A stretch of DNA of 6,648 nucleotides from Gammaproteobacteria bacterium (GTDB taxonomy: Bacteria > Pseudomonadota > Gammaproteobacteria > Pseudomonadales > Halieaceae), in assembly GCA_002748505.1 (NCBI GenBank), contig PDSN01000033.1, positions 1-6,648 on the forward strand. Direction: 5' to 3'. How positions within the stretch are numbered: the stretch's first letter is position 1; each line of letters starts with the position of its first letter. The position numbers and the translations under genes are program-made. This document shows, piece after piece, positions 1 to 6,285 of the stretch. The notes under the pieces were generated by a model. The model was given only the letters and a program-made list of their open reading frames with translations. It was not told the DNA's origin and made no database searches.

Positions 1-122
1 ATGCACTGATCTACGTCGAACATGACCGCAAACAAACCCCTGCATTTCCATCTAACTGGACCCTGGAAAAAGACAAGTGCACCGGCAACGTGCGCTATGC
101 CCTGTTGCGGCGGGGCGAATAA
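1..122 (+). CDS. rsmD: 16S rRNA (guanine966-N2)-methyltransferase RsmD, C-terminal fragment
   Basis: Only the last 39 codons and the TAA stop (120-122) are inside the window. The first two bases finish a codon begun outside, so the first full codon is at 3. The translation begins ALIYVEHDRK and ends YALLRRGE. The block LIYVE, then P-x-NW-x-L about 15 residues on, then a short basic tail, matches the C-terminus of E. coli RsmD (LIYVE ... PANWSL ... YRLYQRE). RsmD is the SAM-dependent methyltransferase that makes m2G966 in 16S rRNA during 30S assembly. The catalytic NPPY-type motif lies upstream and cannot be seen, so the assignment rests on this tail alone. The gene is convergent with the hydrolase gene at 133-1551. 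The stop codons are ten bases apart, and a hairpin begins one base after the rsmD stop. Confidence 0.8.
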   Translation, partial: ALIYVEHDRKQTPAFPSNWTLEKDKCTGNVRYALLRRGE

Positions 123-152
123 GGCAGGCGTCTTACGGCACCAACGCCTGCC
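123..152. terminator. Hairpin between the convergent rsmD and hydrolase genes
   Basis: GGCAGGCGT (123-131) is the exact reverse complement of ACGCCTGCC (144-152), giving a 9-bp GC-rich stem with a 12-base loop. The left arm begins just after the rsmD stop, and the stop codon of the minus-strand hydrolase gene (133-135) lies in the loop. Read on the minus strand, the stem is followed by TTATTCG, a poor T tract. Read on the plus strand it is followed by GC-rich sequence. It could stop or slow both converging transcripts or protect their 3' ends. It is not a strong canonical intrinsic terminator in either direction. Confidence 0.45.
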
Positions 153-1551
153 CGCGCGGCCTGCTGCGTTTAAAACTGCTGCGCGGCGCCTTGGCAGGGT
201 CGAAGCTCACCGCACCGGCGTCCACGTAACGGTTCATGACAATATCGATGTAGGTCGTCTCATTTGGCGCAAACACGCTGTCCACCGGCAGTCCTTCGGA
301 GTGAAATTCACCCACTCTGTAACCTGCAAACTCCAGCTCGGGGCGCACCACGACGCGCAGACCGTAGTAGTTGCCCGTGTTTGCCAGCTCTGCCATTTTT
401 TCGGCGTCCACATAGTAAATCACACACTGACTTCGCTTATTGACCTGTCGGTCTACGAAAAAGCCCTTCGGCAGTACATTTGGACTGTAGCGCTTACCCG
501 CCAGCAGCAATATGTCGTAGTCCTGGTGTTTGATGACCCTGCCCAGGTGATCGCGCACCCGAAACACCAGGGTACTGTAGCGGCTGATCGGCCTGGATTG
601 CCCCACGGGTTTGAGTTGCTGCTGCGCTTTGGTCAGTGCCTGCATTTCTCTGCCCTGGATCCGATAGCTGTGAGCGTCGTTCACTTTAAGGCAGGCGAGT
701 AAGGTGTCCACCAGCGGCGCACCGGGCTTTGCCAGCGACTTTGCGCGCATAATGCCCATTTTGCTGCCGGAATGGCTGTGCTGGTGAAATACGGCCAAGG
801 GTACTTTCTGTGGCGTGCGCACCGCTTTTTTCACATCGTAGTTAAGCGCCAGCGCCGAACTCTGCCCCGCCACCGGCTCATTGCTTTGCGTTAAGTGCAA
901 ATAGCGGCAGTTCATATTCGCCCCCGCCACGCGCACCACGCCATCACTGCCGGGCTCAACTAAATAGGGGTTGAGAAAGTCGTACAGTTTTTCATCGATA
1001 CCCTGCCCGGCAAACACAAAGGGATAAAAGCCCGCGGCGGCGCTGCGATAAGACAGGCTCGCTTGATTGAGTGCCCATTGCCCTTCGCTGCCAAGGCTTA
1101 ACCAGTTCAGAATCTGCTCGCCCGGTTCCACACCACTGAACCACGCTTTGATACGTCCAACTTTGGACTTGCCCAACACCGCCAGCGGCGAGCCGTGATT
1201 GGCCGGAGCCAGCATCAGCAAATGCTGCAGGGGCAGGTTTTCAAGCCCGTTTGCACCGTAGTATTTCTCCACCCAATAACGCAGCAAAGGCCCGCCAGTT
1301 GAGTGCGTAATACAGGAAAATGGCGCAATTTTTCCGCTTTTTCCAAGAAGATCAGTCAAAGCACGGTTTAGTGCCGTAGCCAAATCATCCAGCGTAACCG
1401 CATCTACAAAGCTGATATATTTACCCAAATGCACATGTGCAATTGAAAGTTGCAAGCCCGCCGCCGCTGCCTCGCGCACCAGCGCCTCGGGCAACACACC
1501 ATAAGTGCGCGTATGAGTCGTGCTCCAACCGTGGAAAAATAACAGATTCAT
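133..1551 (-). CDS. Alpha/beta-hydrolase, lipase/esterase-like, with an unassigned C-terminal domain
   Basis: This 472-residue protein starts directly with a hydrophobic strand and an HG motif (LLFFHGW, H7-G8), typical of the first strand and oxyanion loop of lipase-type alpha/beta-hydrolases. The nucleophile elbow is T82-H-S84-T-G86-G, a GxSxG variant with Thr in the first position. LAPANHGSPLA (114-124) follows, as in PGAP1-like and lipase families. Asp203 (GSDGVV) and a His in HQHSHSG (256-262) fit the acid and base of the triad. Residues from about 270 to 472 form an extra, probably beta-rich region that I do not recognise. There is no signal peptide or membrane segment, so a cytoplasmic location is likely; the substrate is unknown. 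The start is an ATG with only a weak AAGAG ribosome site, but a longer N-terminus is unlikely because the HG strand already opens the fold. The gene lies 141 bases downstream of epmA on the same strand and may be partly co-transcribed. A phospholipase or secreted effector is possible, but nothing nearby supports it. Confidence 0.75.
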   Translation of the reverse strand: MNLLFFHGWSTTHTRTYGVLPEALVREAAAAGLQLSIAHVHLGKYISFVDAVTLDDLATALNRALTDLLGKSGKIAPFSCITHSTGGPLLRYWVEKYYGANGLENLPLQHLLMLAPANHGSPLAVLGKSKVGRIKAWFSGVEPGEQILNWLSLGSEGQWALNQASLSYRSAAAGFYPFVFAGQGIDEKLYDFLNPYLVEPGSDGVVRVAGANMNCRYLHLTQSNEPVAGQSSALALNYDVKKAVRTPQKVPLAVFHQHSHSGSKMGIMRAKSLAKPGAPLVDTLLACLKVNDAHSYRIQGREMQALTKAQQQLKPVGQSRPISRYSTLVFRVRDHLGRVIKHQDYDILLLAGKRYSPNVLPKGFFVDRQVNKRSQCVIYYVDAEKMAELANTGNYYGLRVVVRPELEFAGYRVGEFHSEGLPVDSVFAPNETTYIDIVMNRYVDAGAVSFDPAKAPRSSFKRSRPRGQALVP

Positions 1552-1692
1552 TTTATCGACTCTTATTGACTGTTATAGCGTTCTATTCTGCGCTTTGCAG
1601 AAAGAAATAGCCAGCACCTATCTAAGACTTTTCGAGGACTTTATTTTTGAGAAGTCAGGCCGCCCAGCCGCTTTCGCCGGGGCTGCGCGACA
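1552..1692 (-). promoter_or_regulatory. Gap between epmA and the hydrolase gene, with a weak promoter candidate
   Basis: This 141-base gap separates the epmA stop from the hydrolase start on the minus strand. The best -10 match is TATAAC (plus-strand GTTATA at 1572-1577), 20 bases before the ATG, but no good -35 hexamer lies 16-18 bases upstream. Transcription from it would begin almost on top of the AAGAG ribosome site (1560-1564). I see no intrinsic terminator after epmA, so read-through from efp-epmA is equally possible. No small ORF or RNA gene is evident here. Confidence 0.2.
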
Positions 1693-2637
1693 CTACGCCC
1701 TGTCCCAATCAAATGCCAGAGTTTTGCGGATATCTCGCTCACCAAGCTTACACATCAGCAATCGATCCAAACCCAGCGCCACCCCCGCGCAATCGGGCAG
1801 GCCGTGTTCTAAGGCAGCCAGGAGATAGTGATCCACCGGTTTTGCCTCTTGGCCGCGCTGCTCTCGCAAGGCGTTGTCGCGGCTAAAGCGCGCAGCCTGC
1901 TCACTGGGATCTTGTAGCTCGTAATAGCCGTTGGCGAGTTCCAAGCCACCCACATATAACTCAAAACGCCTGCCGACCTGCACGCCGCCTGCGTCGGTAA
2001 TACGTGCCAGCGCCGCCTGAGATGGCGGATAGTCATAGACAAAACACAGGCCAAATTCGGCCAGTTTTGGCTCAATGAGATGGCTCATCAGCAAATCCAG
2101 CCAGGTATCGCGCTCATCTGGCACAAAGCTCAACTCAATATGTCGCTGGGTAAACTCGGCAAGTTCGTCGATCTGTACGGCAAATGGGTCGATATCGAGA
2201 ACATCTAAAAAAAGCTGGCGATAGGAAAAGCGCTGCTGGCTGCCCCGCCCCAGCACGTGCATGACCAGATCGGCCACTTCATCCATCAGAGCGTGATCAT
2301 CAAAGCCTGGGCGATACCACTCCAGCAAGGTGAATTCGGGATTGTGACGGGAGCCCGCTTCACCCCTGCGAAACGCGGGCGCAAGCTGATAAATCGGCCC
2401 GCTGCCGCCGGCGAGCAGTCGCTTCATCGCATATTCCGGCGATGTTTGCAGATAGCGTGTTTGACCGCCGCAATCAGTCTCGAAGGGCTCCATCGCAGGG
2501 TCGGTGACACCGTGTTGACAGAGCAAGGGGGTAACCACCTCCAACACCCCTCGCCCAGCGAAAAAAGCCCGCACCGAGGCTAACAGCTCGGCGCGGGCTT
2601 TTAGTACCTTAATTGATGCGCTGCTTTGCCAACTCAC
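1693..2637 (-). CDS. epmA: Elongation factor P--(R)-beta-lysine ligase EpmA
   Basis: EpmA (PoxA/YjeA/GenX) is a class II lysyl-tRNA synthetase paralogue without the anticodon-binding domain. It activates (R)-beta-lysine with ATP and attaches it to the epsilon-amine of Lys34 of EF-P. The 314 residues match E. coli EpmA (325) along the whole length: SWQ-SASI near the N-terminus, GRGVLEVVTP (28-37), TSPEYAMKRLL (65-75), the motif 2 region FRRGE with HNPEF and EWYRP (89-110), FELYVGGLELANGYYEL (225-241), and motif 3 GVALGLDRLL (285-294). It begins with GTG three bases after the efp stop. The ribosome site is weak, so translation probably depends on ribosomes finishing efp. The start is supported because residues 2-9 already align with E. 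coli EpmA. An intrinsic-terminator-like hairpin sits inside codons 13-26. No substrate-site residue looks missing. Confidence 0.96.
   Translation of the reverse strand: MSWQSSASIKVLKARAELLASVRAFFAGRGVLEVVTPLLCQHGVTDPAMEPFETDCGGQTRYLQTSPEYAMKRLLAGGSGPIYQLAPAFRRGEAGSRHNPEFTLLEWYRPGFDDHALMDEVADLVMHVLGRGSQQRFSYRQLFLDVLDIDPFAVQIDELAEFTQRHIELSFVPDERDTWLDLLMSHLIEPKLAEFGLCFVYDYPPSQAALARITDAGGVQVGRRFELYVGGLELANGYYELQDPSEQAARFSRDNALREQRGQEAKPVDHYLLAALEHGLPDCAGVALGLDRLLMCKLGERDIRKTLAFDWDRA
2561..2602 (-). terminator. Intragenic intrinsic terminator or attenuator in the 5' end of epmA
   Basis: Read on the minus (coding) strand: AAAA (2602-2599), stem GCCCGCGCCGAG (2598-2587), loop CTGTTAGC (2586-2579), stem CTCGGTGCGGGC (2578-2567), then TTTTTT (2566-2561). 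The 12-bp stem pairs fully in the minus-strand RNA, with one G-U pair. The plus-strand RNA would have an A-C mismatch at that place. The flanking A4 can pair with the U tract, extending the stem to 16 bp. It has all the parts of a rho-independent terminator but covers epmA codons 13-26. The efp-epmA gap holds no terminator, so this is the only visible efp terminator. Partial termination would yield mostly efp mRNA and less epmA. The structure is directly visible; its activity is inferred. Confidence 0.7.
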
Positions 2638-2640
2638 CGC

Positions 2641-3213
2641 TTAGGATTTACTGGCACGGCTGACGTATTCACCGGTGCGCGTGTCCACCCGGATGACTTC
2701 GCCCTGGCTCAAAAACAGCGGCACTTTCACCACCGCACCTGTGCTCAAAGTCGCTGGCTTACTGCCACCAGAGGCGGTATCGCCTTTAAGGCCGGGGTCA
2801 GTTTCGGTGATTTCCAGCTCGACAAAATTCGGCGGCGCCACAGACAAAGGCGAGCCGTTGTAGAGGGTCACTTCACACACATCCTGCTCTTTTAACCATT
2901 GCCGCGCATCCGCCACGGCCTTTTCATCGGCCTGGTACTGCTCATAGGTATCCGGCTCCATAAAGTGCCAGAATTCGCCATCGGTGTAGAGGTATTCCAT
3001 GGAGCGGTCCATCACATCCGCACCCTCTAAGGATTCACCGGACTTAAAGGTACGCTCCCACACGCGCCCGGTTTTTAAGTTGCGCAGCTTTACCCGATTA
3101 AACGCCTGCCCCTTGCCGGGCTTTACAAACTCATTGTCCAAAATAGAACAGGGATCGCCGTCTAACATTACTTTCAGACCTGAGCGAAATTCATTGGTAG
3201 AATAGTTGGCCAT
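2641..3213 (-). CDS. efp: Elongation factor P
   Basis: EF-P binds between the P and E sites of the ribosome and speeds peptide bond formation at consecutive prolines. The 190 residues (E. coli has 188) carry the domain I modification loop EFVKPGKGQAF with Lys34 in PGKGQ, the residue that EpmA beta-lysylates. They also carry the C-terminal signature (PPNFVELEI, DPGLKGDTASGGSKPATLSTGAVVKVPLF split over about 140-170, and RTGEYVSR near the end). The three domains fall at about 1-65, 66-128 and 129-190. The start is the ATG at 3213 giving MANYSTNEF. An in-frame extension to 3264 would add 17 residues absent from the family and running through epmB. GGCGGGA lies just upstream as a plausible ribosome site. 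The gene is followed after 3 bases by epmA and diverges from epmB. Lys34 and the two neighbouring enzymes indicate beta-lysylation rather than rhamnosylation. Confidence 0.98.
   Translation of the reverse strand: MANYSTNEFRSGLKVMLDGDPCSILDNEFVKPGKGQAFNRVKLRNLKTGRVWERTFKSGESLEGADVMDRSMEYLYTDGEFWHFMEPDTYEQYQADEKAVADARQWLKEQDVCEVTLYNGSPLSVAPPNFVELEITETDPGLKGDTASGGSKPATLSTGAVVKVPLFLSQGEVIRVDTRTGEYVSRASKS
3173..3203 (+). promoter_or_regulatory. Candidate promoter for epmB, inside efp codons
   Basis: TAGAAT (3198-3203) matches the -10 consensus at 5 of 6 positions. The nearest -35 candidate, TTCAGA (3173-3178), matches at 4 of 6 but with a long 19-base spacer. Initiation near 3210 would leave about 26 nt of leader before the ATG at 3236, and almost none before the ATG at 3212, which favours 3236 as the epmB start. 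The weak spacing suggests modest expression. Confidence 0.28.
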
Positions 3214-3235
3214 GTTGTCCCGCCATTTAGTGAAG

Positions 3236-4261
3236 ATGAAAAAGGCCGCTATCATACCGCACACAGAACTGCATTGGCAGACCCAGACCTGGCAAGCCCA
3301 ACTTAAACGAGCCTACCGCCATCCTGCCGACCTGCTGGCCGCACTTGATGTCGATGTTAAGCAACTCAAAGTGCCAGTATGCACCAAAAGCCCCTTTCCG
3401 ATGCTGGTGCCAGAAAGTTTTATGGCGCGTATGGAGCGCGGCAACCCCGACGATCCCCTACTTATGCAAGTATTGCCCGTTGAAGCGGAACATCGAGGCG
3501 CAGATGGTTTTGTACACGACCCCTTAGCCGAAGCTGCGAGTAACCCGATACCAGGCCTGGTGCACAAATACCATAATCGAGTTTTACTGATCGCCACTGG
3601 CGGTTGCGCCATCAACTGCCGCTACTGTTTTCGCCGGCATTTTGACTACAGCGCCAACAAGCCCTCCCACAGCGAGTGGCAAATCGCGCTTGACTACATT
3701 GCGAGACGGACTGAAATCGACGAGGTGATCTTGAGCGGTGGCGACCCATTGTTGCTAAATGACCGCAATTTGGCTGAACTTATACGCAAAATCAGCGAAA
3801 TACCGCATATTAAGCGTTTGCGCATTCACAGCCGCATCCCGGTTGTGCTGCCAGCGCGTTGCACCGAAACCCTGCTGACGACCCTGAGCAACAGCCGCCT
3901 CGATACTGTACTGGTCATCCACGCCAACCACCCCAACGAAATCAATGATGAAGTCGCCAAGGCACTGTGCAAGTTTCGCCTGGCGGGCATCACGGCGCTC
4001 AACCAAAGTGTGTTGTTAAACGGTATTAACAACGCGGTAGCGCAACTGATACAACTTAGTGAAGCCCTGTTTGAGGCAGGCGTTCTGCCCTATTACCTGC
4101 ACCTGCCAGATCGCGTCGCGGGTACTGCACACTTTTTCGTCGATGAAACCGAGGCCAGAGCACTGTATCAGAAACTTCAAACCGCAACCTCGGGCTACCT
4201 CGTGCCCAAGCTGGTCAAAGAAACCCCAGGCTGGCCCGCCAAGCAACGGCTGGGGCTATAA
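3236..4261 (+). CDS. epmB: EF-P--(R)-beta-lysine pathway lysine 2,3-aminomutase EpmB
   Basis: EpmB (YjeK) is a radical SAM, PLP-dependent 2,3-aminomutase converting (S)-alpha-lysine to (R)-beta-lysine for EpmA. From the ATG at 3236 it has 341 residues, against 342 in E. coli. Visible signatures are MERGNPDDPLL, VPGLVHKYHNRVLL (GLVHKYHNR here), the 4Fe-4S motif C124-AIN-C128-RY-C131 followed by FRRHF, SGGDP (167-171), IPHIKRLRIHSRIP, LNQSVLL, and SGYLVPKLV near the C-terminus, whose Lys325 is the expected PLP anchor by analogy with lysine 2,3-aminomutases. The C-terminal extension used for tetramer formation in clostridial lysine 2,3-aminomutase is absent, as usual for EpmB. Alternative in-frame starts are TTG 3206, ATG 3212 and GTG 3230; the first two overlap the efp start. 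No convincing ribosome site precedes any of them, so 3236 is chosen by family length and promoter position. It diverges from efp. Confidence 0.95.
   Translation: MKKAAIIPHTELHWQTQTWQAQLKRAYRHPADLLAALDVDVKQLKVPVCTKSPFPMLVPESFMARMERGNPDDPLLMQVLPVEAEHRGADGFVHDPLAEAASNPIPGLVHKYHNRVLLIATGGCAINCRYCFRRHFDYSANKPSHSEWQIALDYIARRTEIDEVILSGGDPLLLNDRNLAELIRKISEIPHIKRLRIHSRIPVVLPARCTETLLTTLSNSRLDTVLVIHANHPNEINDEVAKALCKFRLAGITALNQSVLLNGINNAVAQLIQLSEALFEAGVLPYYLHLPDRVAGTAHFFVDETEARALYQKLQTATSGYLVPKLVKETPGWPAKQRLGL
3251..3280 (-). promoter_or_regulatory. Candidate sigma-70 promoter for efp, inside epmB codons
   Basis: On the minus strand, CTGCCA (plus-strand 3275-3280, 4 of 6 to TTGACA) and TATGAT (plus-strand 3251-3256, 5 of 6 to TATAAT) are separated by 18 bases. 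Transcription would start near 3244 and give a leader of about 30 nt before the efp ATG at 3213. The site lies wholly within the first codons of epmB, as it must given the 22-base gap between the two genes. It is assigned from consensus match and position only. Confidence 0.4.
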
Positions 4262-4453
4262 AACTACCACTTAGCAAATAAAAACGGCCTCCTGGAGCAA
4301 TTGCGCACAATCCGACATCTATCGGTGGCAAAAACCCTCGCTTTTAAGCTATGCTGAACCCAGAATCGGGCTGCCTGACGCTGGTGCAGTGAAGTAACGC
4401 TACCGGGGCACCCCGCTGATAACGCAGGTAATACCATAATCAAGGACAGACGC
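4262..4453 (+). other. Intergenic region between epmB and the PilZ-like gene
   Basis: These 192 bases hold no ORF with coding character. There is no clear terminator after epmB. A weak promoter candidate is GTGGCA (4325-4330) with TATGCT (4350-4355), separated by 19 bases. Short inverted repeats are CCGA/TCGG (around 4312-4325) and CGGGG-CA-CCCCG (4404-4415), neither followed by a T run. TAACGC occurs at 4395-4400 and again at 4420-4425, flanking the second hairpin. AAGGA (4442-4446) is a good ribosome site for the gene at 4454. If the promoter is right the leader is about 90 nt. I compared it with the GEMM c-di-GMP riboswitch and saw no match to its core. Confidence 0.4.
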
Positions 4454-6274
4454 ATGAGCACGTCACCCATAAGATTAAGAATATCCAGGCAGGATCTGGA
4501 GAACTTCCCCCATTTCGCCCTGGACGCGCAAAAGGCGAAAGAGTGGATTGATGAATTACCTGCCACCAACGCGAAGCTAATGGTGGAAGAGCTGTGCAAA
4601 GTCATCACCGACTTGAATCGTACGCCCATGCCGGCAAACGTGCGTTTGGATATTCTGGAGACTCTGCGTGGGCCTCAACAAACCGCAATTGCCACCTTGC
4701 GCAAGCGTTTCCTGAAACAACCCGTGGTGCTGCCTGAAAGCTCTCGGCAAATGGCAGACACGACCTTCAAACTGCTGCGCCAAACCATTACCGCTTACAC
4801 CACCGTGGCCATTGAGGGCATCAAACACAAAGCCACGCTAATCGAAGCAAACCCCGCCAAGCTCGTGTGTCTGGCACTGCATCGCGCCATCACAACGGCC
4901 GGCTTAAAGCTGCTCCACACCTTTCAACTATACCAGCCAGTTGAATTACAGGCCTGGCTTGAAATCAATCAACTGTACCTGCTGGCGGAGCGCCAAAAGC
5001 TGCAACACATTGATGTTGAAGACAAGATATACGGAGATGGCACCATCTTGCACACGTTCATGCGCGCTTTGCTGCTAACGTGCAGCAAGCCCAACCAGCT
5101 TCGCCAGGCGGATATGGCTGCGGTGTTTCGCGGTCTGCGTGACTGGGCGCCGCTGTGTGAACTGACTGTTGCGCGCCAGGCCGATGGCCTGTTTCTGGTC
5201 GATCTGGCCAGTGACCACCCACCGATCTACAGTGCTTTGCACCACGGCAGGTCCAGTGACAGCGAACGCTCACTATCGACGCGGAATCTGGTGGAGACCC
5301 TTGAGGAGCTGCAACAACAGGATCTTCGCGATGGCCGCCCCGGCATTGTATTTGATGCGGACACCACCCTGCCCTCGGGCATTTTAAACCACCTCATCAC
5401 CGCTTACGGTGTCATGAGCCAGCGCAGTTTCTCGCGCAACAAAACCAGTAATCAGCTGTTGGTAAGCCTGGGGCTTGGCAGTGCACACTACCATTTGCTG
5501 GACGGCGAAAGCTTTAACGAATTGGTTACCGGCGTTGCCGATGATGCCGATGAAAAAGCCAACGTCATTGACAGCAACCCCTTTATTCGCGCCCCGGTCG
5601 ATGAGCGCAAAGACCCTTGGGCGCTCACTGAGTCGCGCACCAGAATCGATACTGAGGGCGGTGTCAACTTAGATGACGTCAATATCCAAGACGCCTACTT
5701 CAACCTCATTAAAACTGACACCAAAGCACTTAGCGAGGAAGAACGTCACCCCGTTTTTGCGGTGGACATCTTAAACGTCAGTCCCGGCGGCTACTGCCTG
5801 CAATGGACAGAATCACTGCCTGGCAATATCAACGCGGGGGATATAATCTGCCTGCGCGAGAGCGAAGAAAAGCCCTGGGTCATCGCGGTTATTCGCTGGG
5901 TTAGCGCGCAAAACCACGGCAATACCCTGGTTGGCGTGGAATTACTAAGCCCTCGCGCCGTTCCCTACGCGGCAAAAACGCACCGCAAAACCGGCCCCGA
6001 AGGTGAGATGATGCGGGTGCTGCTGTTGCCGGAAATCAAACTGGTTGGCCAGCCCGACACCCTTATAACGCCGCGCGCAGGCTTTAAAGAGCGCCAGAAA
6101 GTCACCTTGGTGAAAGACGGCGAAGAGCAGTACATCCAGCTAAATCGCCAGTTGACCGCCACCGCCGCGTTTGCACAGTATGATTTTAAAACGATCAAGC
6201 ACCTGGAAGAGGTGGCCAGCGACAACTTCTCACCCACCGATTCAGAGTTTGAATCGGTATGGACGCAGATTTAG
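4454..6274 (+). CDS. Large protein with a helical N-terminal region and a C-terminal PilZ-like domain
   Basis: This 606-residue protein has no signal peptide or membrane segment and is probably cytoplasmic. Residues 1 to about 330 look mostly helical, with WIDELPATNA (31-40), LNRTPMPANVRLDILETLR (54-72), LKQPVVLPESSR (87-98) and WLEINQLYLLAERQKL (168-183). This pattern recalls a family of large gammaproteobacterial PilZ proteins, sometimes labelled molecular chaperone in databases (recollection, not a search). Residues about 430-510 resemble PilZ: N441-V-S443-P-G-G446 fits the [D/N]xSxxG motif, and IRWV (from 480) followed by VGVELLS (493-499) fits the last strands. The RxxxR motif normally found some 20-25 residues before it is missing; only R431 is present. 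c-di-GMP binding by the standard mode is therefore doubtful. Residues 510-606 are a further unassigned beta-rich tail. The ATG is well supported by AAGGA seven bases upstream. A c-di-GMP effector, or a degenerate relative with another ligand, are the main options. Confidence 0.7.
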   Translation: MSTSPIRLRISRQDLENFPHFALDAQKAKEWIDELPATNAKLMVEELCKVITDLNRTPMPANVRLDILETLRGPQQTAIATLRKRFLKQPVVLPESSRQMADTTFKLLRQTITAYTTVAIEGIKHKATLIEANPAKLVCLALHRAITTAGLKLLHTFQLYQPVELQAWLEINQLYLLAERQKLQHIDVEDKIYGDGTILHTFMRALLLTCSKPNQLRQADMAAVFRGLRDWAPLCELTVARQADGLFLVDLASDHPPIYSALHHGRSSDSERSLSTRNLVETLEELQQQDLRDGRPGIVFDADTTLPSGILNHLITAYGVMSQRSFSRNKTSNQLLVSLGLGSAHYHLLDGESFNELVTGVADDADEKANVIDSNPFIRAPVDERKDPWALTESRTRIDTEGGVNLDDVNIQDAYFNLIKTDTKALSEEERHPVFAVDILNVSPGGYCLQWTESLPGNINAGDIICLRESEEKPWVIAVIRWVSAQNHGNTLVGVELLSPRAVPYAAKTHRKTGPEGEMMRVLLLPEIKLVGQPDTLITPRAGFKERQKVTLVKDGEEQYIQLNRQLTATAAFAQYDFKTIKHLEEVASDNFSPTDSEFESVWTQI

Positions 6275-6285
6275 GCTCCAAAGAC

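Noticed and set aside
22..702. Plus-strand ORF of 226 codons opposite the hydrolase gene
   Set aside because: It is antisense to a gene with clear catalytic motifs, resembles no known family, and its start lies out of frame inside the rsmD tail. It is a frame shadow of GC-rich coding sequence.
1647..2583. Plus-strand ORFs opposite epmA
   Set aside because: They are antisense to a confidently identified enzyme and have no recognisable motif or ribosome site.
3206..3235. Longer EpmB starting at TTG 3206, ATG 3212 or GTG 3230
   Set aside because: The first two would overlap the efp start codon, none has a better ribosome site, and the family length fits the ATG at 3236. ATG 3212 cannot be excluded from sequence alone.
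3214..3264. N-terminal extension of EF-P by 17 residues
   Set aside because: EF-P proteins begin MA-x-YSTN-like, as at 3213, and the extension reads antisense through epmB.
4404..4415. CGGGG-CA-CCCCG as a terminator
   Set aside because: The stem is at most 5 bp with a 2-base loop, has no T run after it, and sits about 40 bases before a start codon.
4262..4453. c-di-GMP (GEMM) riboswitch ahead of the PilZ-like gene
   Set aside because: The location was tempting and GC-rich hairpins are present, but the conserved GEMM core sequences and paired-helix layout are not found on either strand.
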